Positions 12,161-22,919 of a stretch of DNA of 64,000 nucleotides are shown piece after piece. Below the pieces are notes generated by a model. That model did no database searches and was not told the origin of the DNA. It saw only the letters and a program-made list of their open reading frames with translations. Source of the stretch: Hymenopus coronatus. Taxonomy: Eukaryota; Arthropoda; Insecta; Mantodea; Hymenopodidae. Within the stretch, counting starts at the first letter, position 1. The number at the start of each line of letters is the position of its first letter. Both the position numbers and the translations under genes were made by a program. Location of the stretch: the NCBI GenBank assembly GCA_030762935.1, contig CM060883.1:32296501-32360500 (forward strand), written 5' to 3'.

Positions 12161-13322
12161 AATGAAATAATAATCCCCTAACATTTGGGTCTTTGTTGGC
12201 GACATTCTTGTTGAAACCTTGCCTAAATAACCATTAGTATGCTGTGAATGCCGCTGTTTTTAGGAAAATAAAATAAAAGCTTTTGATCATTTGTTTCAGC
12301 CTTCAAGATTAGTTACTAACACAAATATTGTACTGACAGCATTTAGCTAAGTGAAGTAGTTGTCTTGATTATGATTAGCTTCTTTGTTACTGAGAATTCT
12401 TGTCATTATTGAACAGCTAAGCTACTGTGGTTACGGTAACAAATTAGATGTAAAAAGAGCACTCTTGGATTTGAAATAAAAGTTTTGAATTTTGGAATAA
12501 GGATTTTTCATATTAACATTGTAGGATATCTAGTGTAGGGTAAGAGCTACCTATAAACTGCGCATCTCTAGGGGGTAGTAGGTTCAAATGTACAACTAGC
12601 GCTCGCGTCTGCGAGAGGGAAGCAGGTAGCCTCAGGATTGAAGGCAGAGAGACCAGGAACTATAAATATATACACCAAGGGTGCGAGGAGATATAGAGCT
12701 ACTGCCAAGTAGACAAATTTTATGAATGGATGTTTAAGGAGGTAGGGGTTACCCAAATTCTATTCAACTCACTTGGCTTGTTTGGATGTTCTCAAAGCTA
12801 GCACTTAAGTTTAACCTTTCTCTCGGCGTCAGTTTGGAAGTCCTACCGCATCAGCAGCTCCGATGTAAAAATTTTCGGTAACCTAGTTATCCGAACAATT
12901 ATAATTAAACCCAAGCTTAGCCATCATTGCTTTAAGAGAACACAGCTATGTCAGCATATCGACTTCTTACTGTCTATGTTGATTACTACAACTGGTGCAC
13001 TATTACTTCTTGCTAAATTAAATATAATTGATTCAAAATAACCATTATCAGAGAGCCTACAATATTACCTTAGTTACCTGTTAATTTCTATTTCAACCAT
13101 ATCATTACTCGTTACTTCTACTCGAAAATTAGCATTAAATTACTGCAAATTTATGGTAAAATATTCCAACAATTAAAATTATTAATGCAAGGTTTTATAA
13201 CAATTGCCAAAACAAAATCTTACTGCTTTCCATCACAAAATAATTGGGATAACAGCGTTTCAGAACACTTTTGTTAATTTACTTATTTGATTTTGCCGTA
13301 AAATTTGTTAAAAGTAATGAGG
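12161..13322. other. Unassigned AT-rich sequence
   Basis: Nothing recognised. A 62-residue hydrophobic frame at 12568-12756 has no family signature and no codon bias. Confidence 0.6.
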
Positions 13323-13556
13323 ACCCACCTGGGTAGTGTAGTGCAGCGTGTCTGCTTCACATTCAAAAGGCCGTGAGTTCGAATCTCGCTTAGAGTGAGT
13401 TACCCGGATAAGGTTTTTTCGGGGTTTTCCCTTATCCGGAGAAGACGAATGTCGAGTAACTTTAAGCTCCATGGACCCCGAGATTATTTCACTAATTTCA
13501 TTCATCATTCGATATGACCAAACAGGTTAAAGGGCGTTAAACTACAAAAACAAAAG
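13323..13556 (+). mobile_element. SINE A (tRNA-headed)
   Basis: Pol III-type head with box A-like GGGTAGTGTAGTGCAGCG and box B GAGTTCGAATC, then TGAGTTACCCGGATAAGG, a T/G-rich stretch, CTTTAAGCTCCATGGACCCC and a tail TTAAAGGGCGTTAAACTAC. The most complete copy of this type in the window. Confidence 0.87.
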
Positions 13557-13865
13557 AAGTAATGGAAGGCGTTTCTTTTCTTACCCGCTTATGTAAATAA
13601 ACCTTACTGCTGTCTATCCGGGAGGGATTACTGAAAGGCAGACTGACAGCGTTTACCGGAGGCTGAAGTTGTTTACTTTACTTTACAACTGACCTACGAT
13701 GCCCTCTACCTCTTTGTGGAGGCTGTGAGGTGTGACCCATATGTGTTTAAGGTTTCACAATGTTTTCAGATATTTCATCGCAACTTCTTTAATTTTATAC
13801 AAAAGCTTGCGGATGAATCAATGGTTTCGCTTTTTAGGCGAGTGCGATTTGTGCTTGAAACGGGG

Positions 13866-14500
13866 ACAGCCAAAAATTCGATACCGTGATTTCAAAATAT
13901 ATGTTTTGAGACCCCTATAAAAAAAAAGCCTTTAGAAAAATGTCCGAGTGTGTGTGTGGATAGTATAACTCAAAACCGAAAACTCCGTAAAATACAAACT
14001 TGGTATTTAAGTTTAGTATCTCCCAAAGATGCGGTACGAAGATTTTCAAGAAAATGTATTATTTCTGAATGTATACCTTTGTACCCTTTTGATCAATATT
14101 TTACACCTAAAACTATTTACAACTTTATTCTGCATGAGTACCTCACAAGGGATTACAACTTTTGTGATGTTTTACATTCATATGTCTTTCTCTGCCTATT
14201 CTGAATCCCCCAACCCCATAGGACCCTTTACTTAGAAACAATTTCGAAAATTTTGATTTTTTTAAAAAATGCTTACAATTTTGATTAAAATTTCGCACAT
14301 TAAATATGTATAATAACAAATAAAATGCATATCTGAATTTTCTGGGAACAGCCTCTGGGAATTCTGGATGAATTTTGCTGATTTTTTCTTAAATGGTAAA
14401 CCGTAACGGATAGACAAAACTTACTAAACAAAAACTTTAGATCTCGTTTTATGTCTTATACGTTTTTTATAGAGCTGGCCGTTTCTGAGATATTACTTGT
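13866..14500 (-). mobile_element. Hairpin-end repeat, left arm of an inverted dimer
   Basis: Lacks the terminal hairpin (starts CCAAAAATTCGATACC) and runs inward to GAGATATTACTTG, where it meets an opposite copy. Confidence 0.83.
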
Positions 14501-14504
14501 TTGT

Positions 14505-14817
14505 GTAGAAAGTTTTTGTCAACCTTTACGGTTTAGCAGTTACACAAATGTAATATAGAGTGTAGAGGTCTTCAGAGGCTATTCCCAGAAAATTCACGAT
14601 ATATGTCATTTGTCTTGAAAACTACTTAAAAATACGGTATTTTAATAAAAATCATTACAGGAATTTTTGAGAAAATTAATATTTTCGAAAAATGTTCCAT
14701 GTGTAGGGTAATTGGGGATGGGAGATTCTCTTGAAAATTTTCGTGTCGTTTCCTTGGAAGACTCTGAGCTTAAATAAGTTTGGTATTTAAAGGCATTTTT
14801 TGAGCCATACTGCCCCC

Positions 14818-14850
<33 letters not shown>

Positions 14851-14990
14851 TTTTCTAAAAATTTCTTTGGAGATAGGGGATTTCAAAAAAAAAATATATT
14901 TTGAAATTCCGGTATCGAATTTTTTGGTGGAATACAATACCTTCACTATCTACTATGTATATTATCATACATCGTAGAGAGAGTAAAAAG
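14505..14990 (+). mobile_element. Hairpin-end repeat, right arm of an inverted dimer
   Basis: Starts internally (GTGTAGAAAGTTTTTGTC) and reads out through a (CA) microsatellite (14821-14848) to a hairpin and GAGAGAGTAAAAA end. Confidence 0.85.
14821..14848 (+). repeat. (CA)n microsatellite
   Basis: About 14 CA units after a C-run, at the microsatellite position of a hairpin-end repeat copy. Confidence 0.95.
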
Positions 14991-15026
14991 CCATTATTTA
15001 CATAACCATGCACGATAGAATTTTGA

Positions 15027-15068
15027 TATTATTATTATTATCATTATTATTATAATCATTATTTTATT
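15027..15068 (+). repeat. (ATT)n low-complexity tract
   Basis: Imperfect ATT units between a hairpin-end repeat (to 14990) and a SINE C (from 15070). Confidence 0.9.
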
Positions 15069-15069
15069 T

Positions 15070-15190
15070 TAGTATTTTTTCACACAAGCCGTATGTAGGA
15101 TAGGGGTTGGATAGGTGAAGTCAGATTGAAACATTCAAAACCATAGCCGAGATTTGAACCACGGATCTCCCGGTCCCTAGCCGGATGCCG
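15070..15190 (-). mobile_element. SINE C, truncated
   Basis: Reverse of the family: GATAGGGGTTGGATAGGTG, CATAGCCGAGATTTGAACCA, CTCCCGGTCCCTAGCCGG. The head before the anticodon arm is cut. A plus copy lies at 15400. Confidence 0.82.
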
Positions 15191-15237
15191 TCGTATATTA
15201 AATTAAGCTCATAATCGGCTTACCCTCTCCGCATTTG

Positions 15238-15375
15238 TCACCCTCCTAGGACTTACATGCCAATACCTAGGGGTCAGAAGCCTGTCGGGGAGCCTAGGGT
15301 ACGAAACCACAGAATGGACAACCTGTTACGAGGGGTCGACCCGTAGCCAGGCATGAACATAAGGAACTGGATGAT
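15238..15375 (-). mobile_element. SINE E, 3' fragment
   Basis: CCTCCTAGGACTTACATGCC, TACCTAGGGGTCAGAAGCC, CACAGAATGGACAACC, GTAGCCAGGCATGAAC match the end of SINE E in reverse. It sits between two SINE C copies. Confidence 0.8.
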
Positions 15376-15399
15376 ATGTAATGTTAGCTTAAACTAAAC

Positions 15400-15605
15400 T
15401 AATTGACTAATAATTGTTCGCTATACTATTAAACCCGGGATTTAAGTACTTGCAACACTGTAAGTCACCATTGGAGCATGTCAGTTAAGAAATTTAGTGT
15501 TGTCACGGTAGCTAAGTGGTAGAGCATCTGACTAGAGACCGGGAGATCCGTGGTTCAAATTCCGGCTATGGCATTGCATTTTTTAGTCTGACTCTATATT
15601 ATTAT
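15400..15605 (+). mobile_element. SINE C with upstream leader
   Basis: Leader CGCTATACTATTAAACCCGG, then tRNA-like GGTAGCTAAGTGGTAGAGCA, AGACCGGGAGATCCGTGG, TTCAAATTCCGGCTATGG and tail TTTTTAGTCTGACTC. An open frame 15516-15722 across it is not a gene. Confidence 0.83.
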
Positions 15606-16233
15606 TATTATTGTTTAATAAGTGGTATAAATTTCAGTAAGGTACCTTTACAAATTTCACAGATGCATCAACTTAATTTGTTGTTTAACATTATTTTGCA
15701 CAGTTTTTGTATGTTTAGGTGACAAGAGCGAACATAATGGCTGTTTTACTTTGAGACTAAAACAACTATTACTGCTACTTGTTTGTGTGCATTCGTACTG
15801 AAGTCACTTTGTGAAAAAACTGCTCCGTTGCATTTCAAAGCAGCAGTTCCGGCTTCATGGAGAAGTTATTTTAACCTTAATAATACGCGATTTAAGCTTT
15901 TAAGCGGACAAAGGTGTAAAATATTAAAGGCTATAGCAGACAGGAAAACAAACAGATAAAACGGCGGTATTGTGCGCTATTTCCGGAGAGAGGTGCATTA
16001 TGTAATATGTACTCCAACCTTGCTCTTTGTGCTGGAAATAATGCCATAGAGTTCACGTAAAACGTTTAACACGGCACTGTAAGGTCCGGGCTTATACTGA
16101 AGATTTGCGGGCTCTCGCTGAAGTGTACGTAAATGAATGTGGTATGTCATGTGTGTCATCTATGTGGCCAGGGGTAGGCATACCTTCCTCAACACCGCGA
16201 CCATGAATATTAGAAGTAATATTTTTATTATTT
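15606..16233. other. Unassigned sequence
   Basis: No gene or repeat recognised. Confidence 0.6.
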
Positions 16234-16440
16234 TCTCTAGCACGGATATACATAGTAGATTGAGAAGGTATTGTATTCCACCCAAAATTTGATACCGAAA
16301 TTTCACAAAAATACATGTTCTAAGACTGCCTGAATTAAAAAAAAAAAAAAAAAACATACACAATTTTAGGAACATGTACGTGTGTGTGTTTGTGGGCAGC
16401 ATAGCTCAAAAACGAAATCCCAAATATATTGATTTGGGTT
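16234..16440 (-). mobile_element. Hairpin-end repeat, 3' fragment
   Basis: Hairpin end with the first ~200 bp, including an A-run (16337-16354) and a GT tract, stopping after CATAGCTCAAAAACG. Confidence 0.82.
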
Positions 16441-16756
16441 AAAGAGAAATTGTTGGTGCCCAAAAGTGTATTATATCTTAATGCAGTTAAGAGGATTTAA
16501 TCAGTGATTTCAAATTAATAATTTAAAATCTTATCTAATTATTTTTAATTATATTGATGTTTAGTAATATTTATAATTTCTTCAAATATATTATATAGCA
16601 TATAACACTGAAACTTTAAATACCAAGCTTTAGAACATTTAGCTATGGAAGTCGTTATTCGTCTTTTTCGTGATAATGCAAAGAGCAAGAAATTTCAAAG
16701 CTATTAGATGGCAATATGCTTTTTACAAATCTGACTATGCCTTATCAATTGTATCT
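16441..16756. other. AT-rich flank of the chimeric NUMT
   Basis: Very AT-rich. ATAGCATATAACACTGAAAC at 16597-16616 resembles the anticodon arm of a mitochondrial tRNA-Phe (GAA), so mitochondrial DNA may extend here, but this is weak. Confidence 0.4.
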
Positions 16757-17152
16757 TACAATAAAATGTGATGATGAATATTCAACTAATTCCCATTCAA
16801 TAAAGTAAATTATATTATTTATAATACAATAAATACTAAAAATAAATCCTAATGAAGATATATATGTCATCATCGAATGATAGCCAATGTTAAAATTATT
16901 ACACCTGTAAATATAAGTTTTTCGTTAAAATCATAGGAGAATTTAATAAATCCAATTATTGCAAATTGTATAGTATTATAATCTTCGTGAATTTGTAATA
17001 GTTCAAGGTATGGAAAATAGGATTGCAACTGATATAACTAGGGCAATTACACCTACTAATTTATTAGGAATAGAACGTAAAATAGCATAAGAGAATAAAA
17101 TATCATTCTGGTTGAATATGCACAGTTTATCGATATTATAAGAATTATAACC
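16757..17152 (-). pseudogene. Chimeric nuclear mitochondrial insertion: cytb - COX3 - ND5
   Basis: Read on the minus strand with TGA as Trp. Cytb, 17152-16980: VHIQPEW, a 1-base loss, then YAILRSIPNKLVGVIALV, a highly conserved stretch of cytochrome b. COX3-like, about 16976-16867: MIGFIKFSYDFNEKL ... RWW, matching the IKWFH...QWW start region of COX3. ND5-like, about 16873-16757: FSIYCIINNIIYFIEWELVE, matching the YFIEWE motif near the ND5 start. These genes are not adjacent or all on one strand in the ancestral insect mitochondrial map, so fragments were joined. Non-functional in the nucleus. Cytb is firm; the other two are moderate. Confidence 0.82.
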
Positions 17153-17552
17153 GAGCGATGGCTCGGTCGCTTTCCTCTGTTGCCTGAACGTTGCCAGGCA
17201 ACGCTGGGATGATTTTTCTAATACCGCGACTTTTTTCCGGTTTACATCATTCCATTTCATATTACCGGGCCTGGACAGTTTGATGGTGTGTGGTACGCGG
17301 TGAATATGCGCTTTATATCCTACTCCTCTGACTTGGATTCCACAAATGCAGGAGTGTCTCCATTTGTATACTTTGGACATCCCGCAATATCCGCACTTGC
17401 TGCTACTTGATCCGGGCAACAACTCTTCGAATCTTTCATCTCATTCCTGCCTCCCGGAGGCACACTGACACAGCAGGCCGCAGTACTTAAACCTCCTTAT
17501 ACGATTTTGAAAGAACGATTTGAGGAAGACTGAGTAGAATAAAACACAAGAT
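17153..17552. other. Unassigned GC-richer sequence next to the NUMT
   Basis: Minus-strand frame CGYCGMSKVYKWRHSCICGI has spaced Cys residues but matches no zinc-binding family I know, and it runs on only because the NUMT happens to stay open. Confidence 0.5.
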
Positions 17553-18240
17553 TCTTACTTTCTCTACACATACTATGTATTATAATCCGCACAAAAATCC
17601 AATACCAAGATACCAACGGAAATATACGCATTGAGGTTCCCTGATTATAAAAAAATTAGAAAAAGGTCCGTGTGACTGGACAGCATAGCTCAAAAACTAA
17701 AGAGGAAAGGTTTTCGAGGAAAACAACCCACACCAAACTACCCTTTACGTGGAAACATTTTTGAAAATTTTGTTTTTGTCAAAAATGGCTCTCACGATTT
17801 TGATTAAAATATCGTATATTAACACTATTTACATTAAAATTAAAATCTATATCTTGAATTTTCTGGGAATGGCTTCTGAGGACCTGTTTATTCTGGATGA
17901 ATTTTGCTGAATTTTGCATAACTGGTAAACCGTAAACAGCACAAACAATGTGCATTTTTGTTATAGATTTGACCGTTTTCGAGATATTCTTGTTATTGGT
18001 TTAAGTTTTAAAACTGAAGACAGGTTTCTCATTCGGGAACTTATCAATTCCTGGCCACGCAAAGAAACGGATGTCAAACCTATTGAGCATTTTAAAACAT
18101 TTGGCTGTCGGTTTAGCCTAGTGTATTCCTTTATTTACCTTCTACTTATAAGGAACTAAGTAATAAGACCGTGTCTGCTAATTTTTATCTCTATTAGCAT
18201 GAAACAGATAGAAGAATGAGCTTAATAACCATAGCTTGTT
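17553..18240 (-). mobile_element. Hairpin-end repeat, internally deleted
   Basis: Hairpin arm at 17555 (palindrome partly lost), deletion around the microsatellite, variant middle module (18020-18200). It stops short of its start end, where a SINE A lies (18250). Confidence 0.85.
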
Positions 18241-18249
18241 GACTATTAA

Positions 18250-18372
18250 GTAGTGTAGTGGTGGCGCGTGCGTCTCTCATTCAAAAGTTCGCGAGTTCGA
18301 ATCTCGCTTAGGGTGAGTTACCCAGATAAACTTTTTTTGGGGTTTTCCCCTTATCCTGAGAAGACGAATGTC
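18250..18372 (+). mobile_element. SINE A, 3'-truncated
   Basis: GTAGTGTAGTGGTGGCGCG head and GAGTTCGAATC box B present. Stops at GAAGACGAATGTC, where big-repeat sequence begins abruptly. Confidence 0.85.
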
Positions 18373-19151
18373 TACATCTCTGCAGCAAATTATTGTACAA
18401 AAGCTTGCACTTCTTTTTATTTCAAGCTAATCGAAAAAAAGTTAGTAGAAGCGTCTTATTATTTGATTCCTTGTAAGCAGAAGTGAAATAAGGAAGTAGC
18501 ATAGGCTGAAGTATTAGTCAAAAGCTGGTTACTATGTGGATGAAGTTCCTTTGTTTGTATGGACAGGAGTAGATAAATTCCTGCATGAGAAAAGTATACG
18601 TATTTAAAAGCTGAATCCAACAATAAGGAATATATAAAAAACGATTCTCTCACAAAATGAATATAACATAAACTGTATGTTTTAACGAGCTCTACATTTT
18701 CTGTTGAGTAAGTTTTGTTTTTCTCTTAGGTTTACCAGTTATGCAAAATTCCGTAAAATTCATCCAGAGTAATCTTCAGAGGTTATCCCCAGAAAATTCA
18801 AGATATGCATTTTATTTCTTAGGTAAGCATCTTTAATATACGGCATTTTAATCAAAATCGTAGAGCCATTTTGAGAAAATCAGAATTTTCGAAATTTTTT
18901 CTATGTAAAGGGTAGTTAGAGGTCGGGGAATTTTCTTCAAAATCTTCGTGTCGCATTTTTGGAAGATACTGAGCTTAAATACCAACTGTGGTATTTAACA
19001 GAATTTTCGTTTTTGAGTTATTCTGTCCACAGACACACACAGACATACCTTTTTCTGAAAATGTTTTTTTTTTATTCTGGGGGACCCAAAACATGTAATT
19101 CCGGTGAAGTCTCGGTATCGAATTTTTGGGTGCATTATAATACCTTCTCTA

Positions 19152-19431
19152 GCCCGCCTGAGTAGTGTGGTGGTAGCGTGTCTGCCTCGCATTCAAAAAG
19201 TCGTGAGTTCGAATCTTGCTTAGGGTGAGTTACCCGGATAAGGTTTTTTTTTTTTTTTGTTTTTTTTGTTTGTTTTTTTTTCCCCCGTGGTTTTCTCTTA
19301 TCCTGAGAAGACAAATGTCAGGTAACTTTAAGCTCCAAGGACCCCGAGATCATTTGAGCATCATTTCACCAAATTCATTCATCGTCCAATATGACCAACC
19401 AGGTTAAAGGACGCTAAATAAAAAAAAAAAA
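19152..19431 (+). mobile_element. SINE A inserted in a repeat hairpin
   Basis: Starts GCCCGCCTGAGTAGTGTGG, box B GAGTTCGAATC, long T-run (19246-19280), ends in an A-run. Flanked by TCTCTA (19146-19151, 19432-19437). Confidence 0.9.
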
Positions 19432-19468
19432 TCTCTATACACTATGTACACAGTACGTGTAGATAAAG

Positions 19469-19752
19469 AGTCGCCTTCCGTGGTGTAATGGCTACCACGC
19501 TAACTTCATAGACCCAAAATCGAGGGTTCAAACCCGGCGGAGGACGATGGATTTTTTTCGGACGTAAAAATGCTTAGCATGGCTTCCTTCAGAAGGGAAG
19601 TGAAGCCGTTGGTTCCGACACGTAAAAGAACCTCAAGCCTGATAGAGAGGCCTCTGAGCAACATTAAGCGATCTTTCACGCCCAGTATAGAATGGGACGC
19701 TGAGAACCACAGCAGTTAAAGAGCGTCCATAAATAACACGCCATTTATATTT
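19469..19752 (+). mobile_element. SINE B (tRNA-headed) inserted in a repeat hairpin
   Basis: Head CCTTCCGTGGTGTAATGGCT (box A) and GAGGGTTCAAACCCGGCGG (box B, acceptor-like). Body TTCCTTCAGAAGGGAAGTG, tail AGAGCGTCCATAAATAAC. Flanked by ACGTGTAGATAAAG (19455-19468) and ACGTGTAGAGAAAG (19753-19766), a 14-bp duplication with one mismatch. Confidence 0.9.
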
Positions 19753-19773
19753 ACGTGTAGAGAAAGTAAAAAT

Positions 19774-20166
19774 TGTTAGAGATATTTAGGTAAGGTCATG
19801 TGAACGAATCACATCAGATTTTTCGTTTATATCAGAGTAAGAATACACACGATTAGTGATTTAAGTTATTACAAAGCCACTGATAAGGTACCGCAGGAGG
19901 AGACATGTGACGGAGTTGGTTTCTCGCCAAACTACGAGATGGCCCCCTGTGAAGTTGATGGCGCCATATCACATTACACACTTCATGACTAAAACAGAGA
20001 TCAATAGGCTAGTTCCTGTGTAGACAGGATTTTCATGCTGGGCTGCAGTCTGCCTTCATTTCCTTTGGGCTACTGTGGTCCACAAGCCTGTGATCGCGAA
20101 CCCTCGCCAAAGTCATCCCAAAACCAATCCAGCTGTACGAAAACTTGATGTACTCCATTCTCATGA
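19774..20166. other. Unassigned sequence with a repeat-end scrap
   Basis: GTCATGTGAACGAATCACAT with CAGATTTTT at 19795-19822 is a start end of the hairpin repeat in minus orientation. The rest is unknown. Confidence 0.6.
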
Positions 20167-20607
20167 TTATTACTTTCTCTACGCGTACTATGTACATAGT
20201 GTACAGAGAAGGTATTGCATTCCACCCAAAAATTCGATATCGAGATTTAACCGGAAATACATAGTTTGGGTCCCCCTGAATCCAAAAAAAAACATTTTCA
20301 GAAAAACGTCCGTCTGTGTGCGTGTGTCTGTGTGTCTTTGGACAGCATTGCTGAAAAACGAAAAGACCGCTGAATACCAAACTTGGTATTTAAGTTTGGA
20401 TGCAACACGAAGATTTTCAAGAAAATCCCTCCACGAAAATTATGGATATAACATAAATTAAACTACTCTTTACATGGAACTTTTTTCGAATTTTTTTGAT
20501 CTTCTTAAAAATGGCTCTGACGATTTTCATTAAAATATCATATATTAAAGATATTTACCTGACAAATAAAATATATATCCTGAATTTTCTGGGAATAGTC
20601 TTAAAGT
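20167..20607 (-). mobile_element. Hairpin-end repeat, left arm of an inverted dimer
   Basis: Good hairpin end (20170-20215), GT tract, then an internal deletion near 20436. Ends at CTGGGAATAG against an opposite copy. Confidence 0.87.
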
Positions 20608-21112
20608 GCGCTACATTTTCTGCGTGTTAAGTGTTTGCCCACCTCTTACGGTTAGCTGTTATGCAAAATTCCGTGAAATTCATCTAGAATAAAGTAGTCT
20701 TCAGAGGCTATTCCCAGAAAATTCAAGGTATACATTTTATTTGTCAGGTAAATATCTTTAATATACGATATTTTAAACAAAATCGTTAGTCATTTTTAAG
20801 AAAATCAAAATTTTCGAAAAAAGTTCCATGTAAAGGGTAGTTGGGGTGGGGGTTTTTTTCTTGAAAATCTTCGTGTCGCATCCTTGGAAGATACCAAACT
20901 TAAATACCAAGTTTGGTATTCAACTGTCTTTTCTTTTTGAGCTATGCTGTCCACACACACACACGCACACACGGACCTTTTTCCAAAAATGCTTATTTTG
21001 GATTCAGGGGGATCCAAAACATGTATTTCCGGTGAAATCTCGGTATCGAATTTTTGGGTGCAATAAAATACATTCTCTATACACTATGTAGATAGTACGT
21101 GTAGAGAAAGTA
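20608..21112 (+). mobile_element. Hairpin-end repeat, right arm of an inverted dimer
   Basis: Starts internally (CTACATTTTCTGCGTG) and runs to a well preserved hairpin and GAGAAAGTAAAAA end. Confidence 0.9.
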
Positions 21113-21139
21113 AAAAGAAGGAAAAAAAACATTTCTTTC

Positions 21140-21236
21140 TGGATTAGAATGAAGTGAAAAGAAGAATAAGCTTTTTAACAACAATTTGTTGCAGAGATGT
21201 AGAGAAAATTATGTGAATGGAACACTAAAGATTTCT
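21140..21236 (-). mobile_element. Hairpin-end repeat, start-end fragment
   Basis: Only the terminal ~95 bp: AACAATTTGTTGCAGAGATG, GTAGAGAAAAT, ATGTGAATGGAACAC. Confidence 0.8.
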
Positions 21237-22917
21237 TTTATTCCAGGAGAGTACAAATGTGTATTTTGGGCAAGATCTTGAGAATTTTGATGTGGAATAT
21301 ACTATTCCCACTATTTATTTTTGCTAAGTGGATGAGAAACTAAAAGCATATGAGAATACAGAGCGCTTGTGAAATGATGATTGGAACAATACTACACAAT
21401 TAAATGAGACTTTGAAGAATTTCTGGGTGTGAGCGAGGTTTGCAAACATGTCCTGCAATTAGTTAGTGTAAACATTTATCAACTACATTTGAAATGCTAA
21501 CATAACGGCCATATGCAAAAGTTTATTTGAAGTGTATAACTCGCAGATACTAATTACATTGAATTGACCAAAGGTACAGAGCAAACTGTTAAATAGAAGT
21601 TTGTTTCATCATGCTATCGATGTGAAAGGTGTTTGTAAATTTGCATTTGCACTACAGTGTGCAGTTTAAGGTGGCGAAACAGTTTAAGCTGAATATTCTT
21701 ATGTCCTTTAAGATAGAGAGGCTTTTCACATAACTCAACAGATTGGTTAACTGCAGAATGGTTCATCTACAAACAAGACCTCTTCTTTGGTCAGTCTTTT
21801 GAGATAGACAGGGCAAAGGTAGGAAACGGTTGCTAGAACATGTGTTACGTGAGTCCTCTTTGTGGCATTCACCGGTGTAGCCAGTAACCTCCTATCTCTT
21901 CCTTCCAGTATGTCACAGAGTATTTGTCGCTGCCTCGCTCTGTAAGAGGAAGGGGTGGCGAGAGTCGTGCGTAGCATTACACCACTTATCAATACTACTT
22001 AGTTTCACAAGGTACTTTTGCGGAGTGGCTTAGTAATATTGATATAACATTAATTACAATGGAATCAATACTTGGTGTGCCAATTTCAGCTGCATACAGC
22101 AGTAATTATACAAGTTAGTAATCTTCATAGATAGTGGTGTAACAATGAATAGGGCAGGAAACACAAGTACAACCTAATGAGTATTCTATTCCATTTAGCT
22201 GTACGTACCTATTATTAAGCATGTTCGTGGGTCTTGATGGAAAAAGCTTTTAACCACAAATGTAAACAGCAAAATGCGCATTGAATAAATGATGCAGTTG
22301 TGCAGTTGAGTGTTGAACAACTTGAATCTTCCGTATTCCAGACACCAACGCGCATATTATTGTTTACATTTGTATTTAACATATTTCTACACCAACACCC
22401 ACAAACATGTTTAATAATAGGTACAACTAAGTGGAACAGAGTACCCATTATGCTATATCTGTGTTTCATTATTACACCATTATCTACAAGGTTCAGCAAC
22501 ATGAACAATTGCTGCTATGGGCAGACAAAATTGATGTAGTAAGTATTGATTACACCTGCAGATTCCATCGTAATTAATTTTATTTCAATGTCGATGGGAC
22601 ACTTCGCGAATGTACCTTGTCAACCAGATTACGAAACGCAGTTCTAGGTCTGATTACTTAGATACAGTGCTTTTTTATTGACAGGGAAATCTGCCGGTTT
22701 ATTTGTTGGCTTTCCTATTGGTAGACGAGGGAAACATCTACTATCTGGTGCAAGGGAAATGGTAGGATTGTTACATAGGTTCTTTGCTGATGAGTGAAAA
22801 CCAAGATCCATTACACAGGCCATGGAAAGAACCGGCACTACCACCAGTGCACCACGCGCTCCAAGTTTCCAGAAACCTCTGATGGACAGCATATACAAAT
22901 TCCATACAACCGCCATC
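21237..22917. other. Unassigned sequence, repeat-poor
   Basis: About 1.7 kb without recognised repeats up to the mariner at 22920. No open frame has family marks. Confidence 0.6.
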
Positions 22918-22919
22918 TA

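Larger units (their letters stand above)
18373..19773 (+). mobile_element. Hairpin-end repeat with two SINEs inserted in its hairpin
   Basis: Starts at TACATCTCTGCAGC directly after a truncated SINE A and runs to the hairpin. The hairpin is split by a SINE A (19152-19431, TSD TCTCTA) and a SINE B (19469-19752, TSD ACGTGTAGATAAAG). Without them the palindrome CTATGTACA-AG and the GAAAGTAAAAA end would be contiguous. Confidence 0.9.

Noticed and set aside
12568..12756. Small hydrophobic frame resembling a membrane protein
   Set aside because: T-rich AT-rich DNA gives hydrophobic residues by chance; no start context, homology or neighbours support it.
17003..17422. 139-residue minus-strand open frame
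   Set aside because: Its second half is the cytb NUMT and the first half is unrelated nuclear sequence. The frame stays open by chance across the junction.
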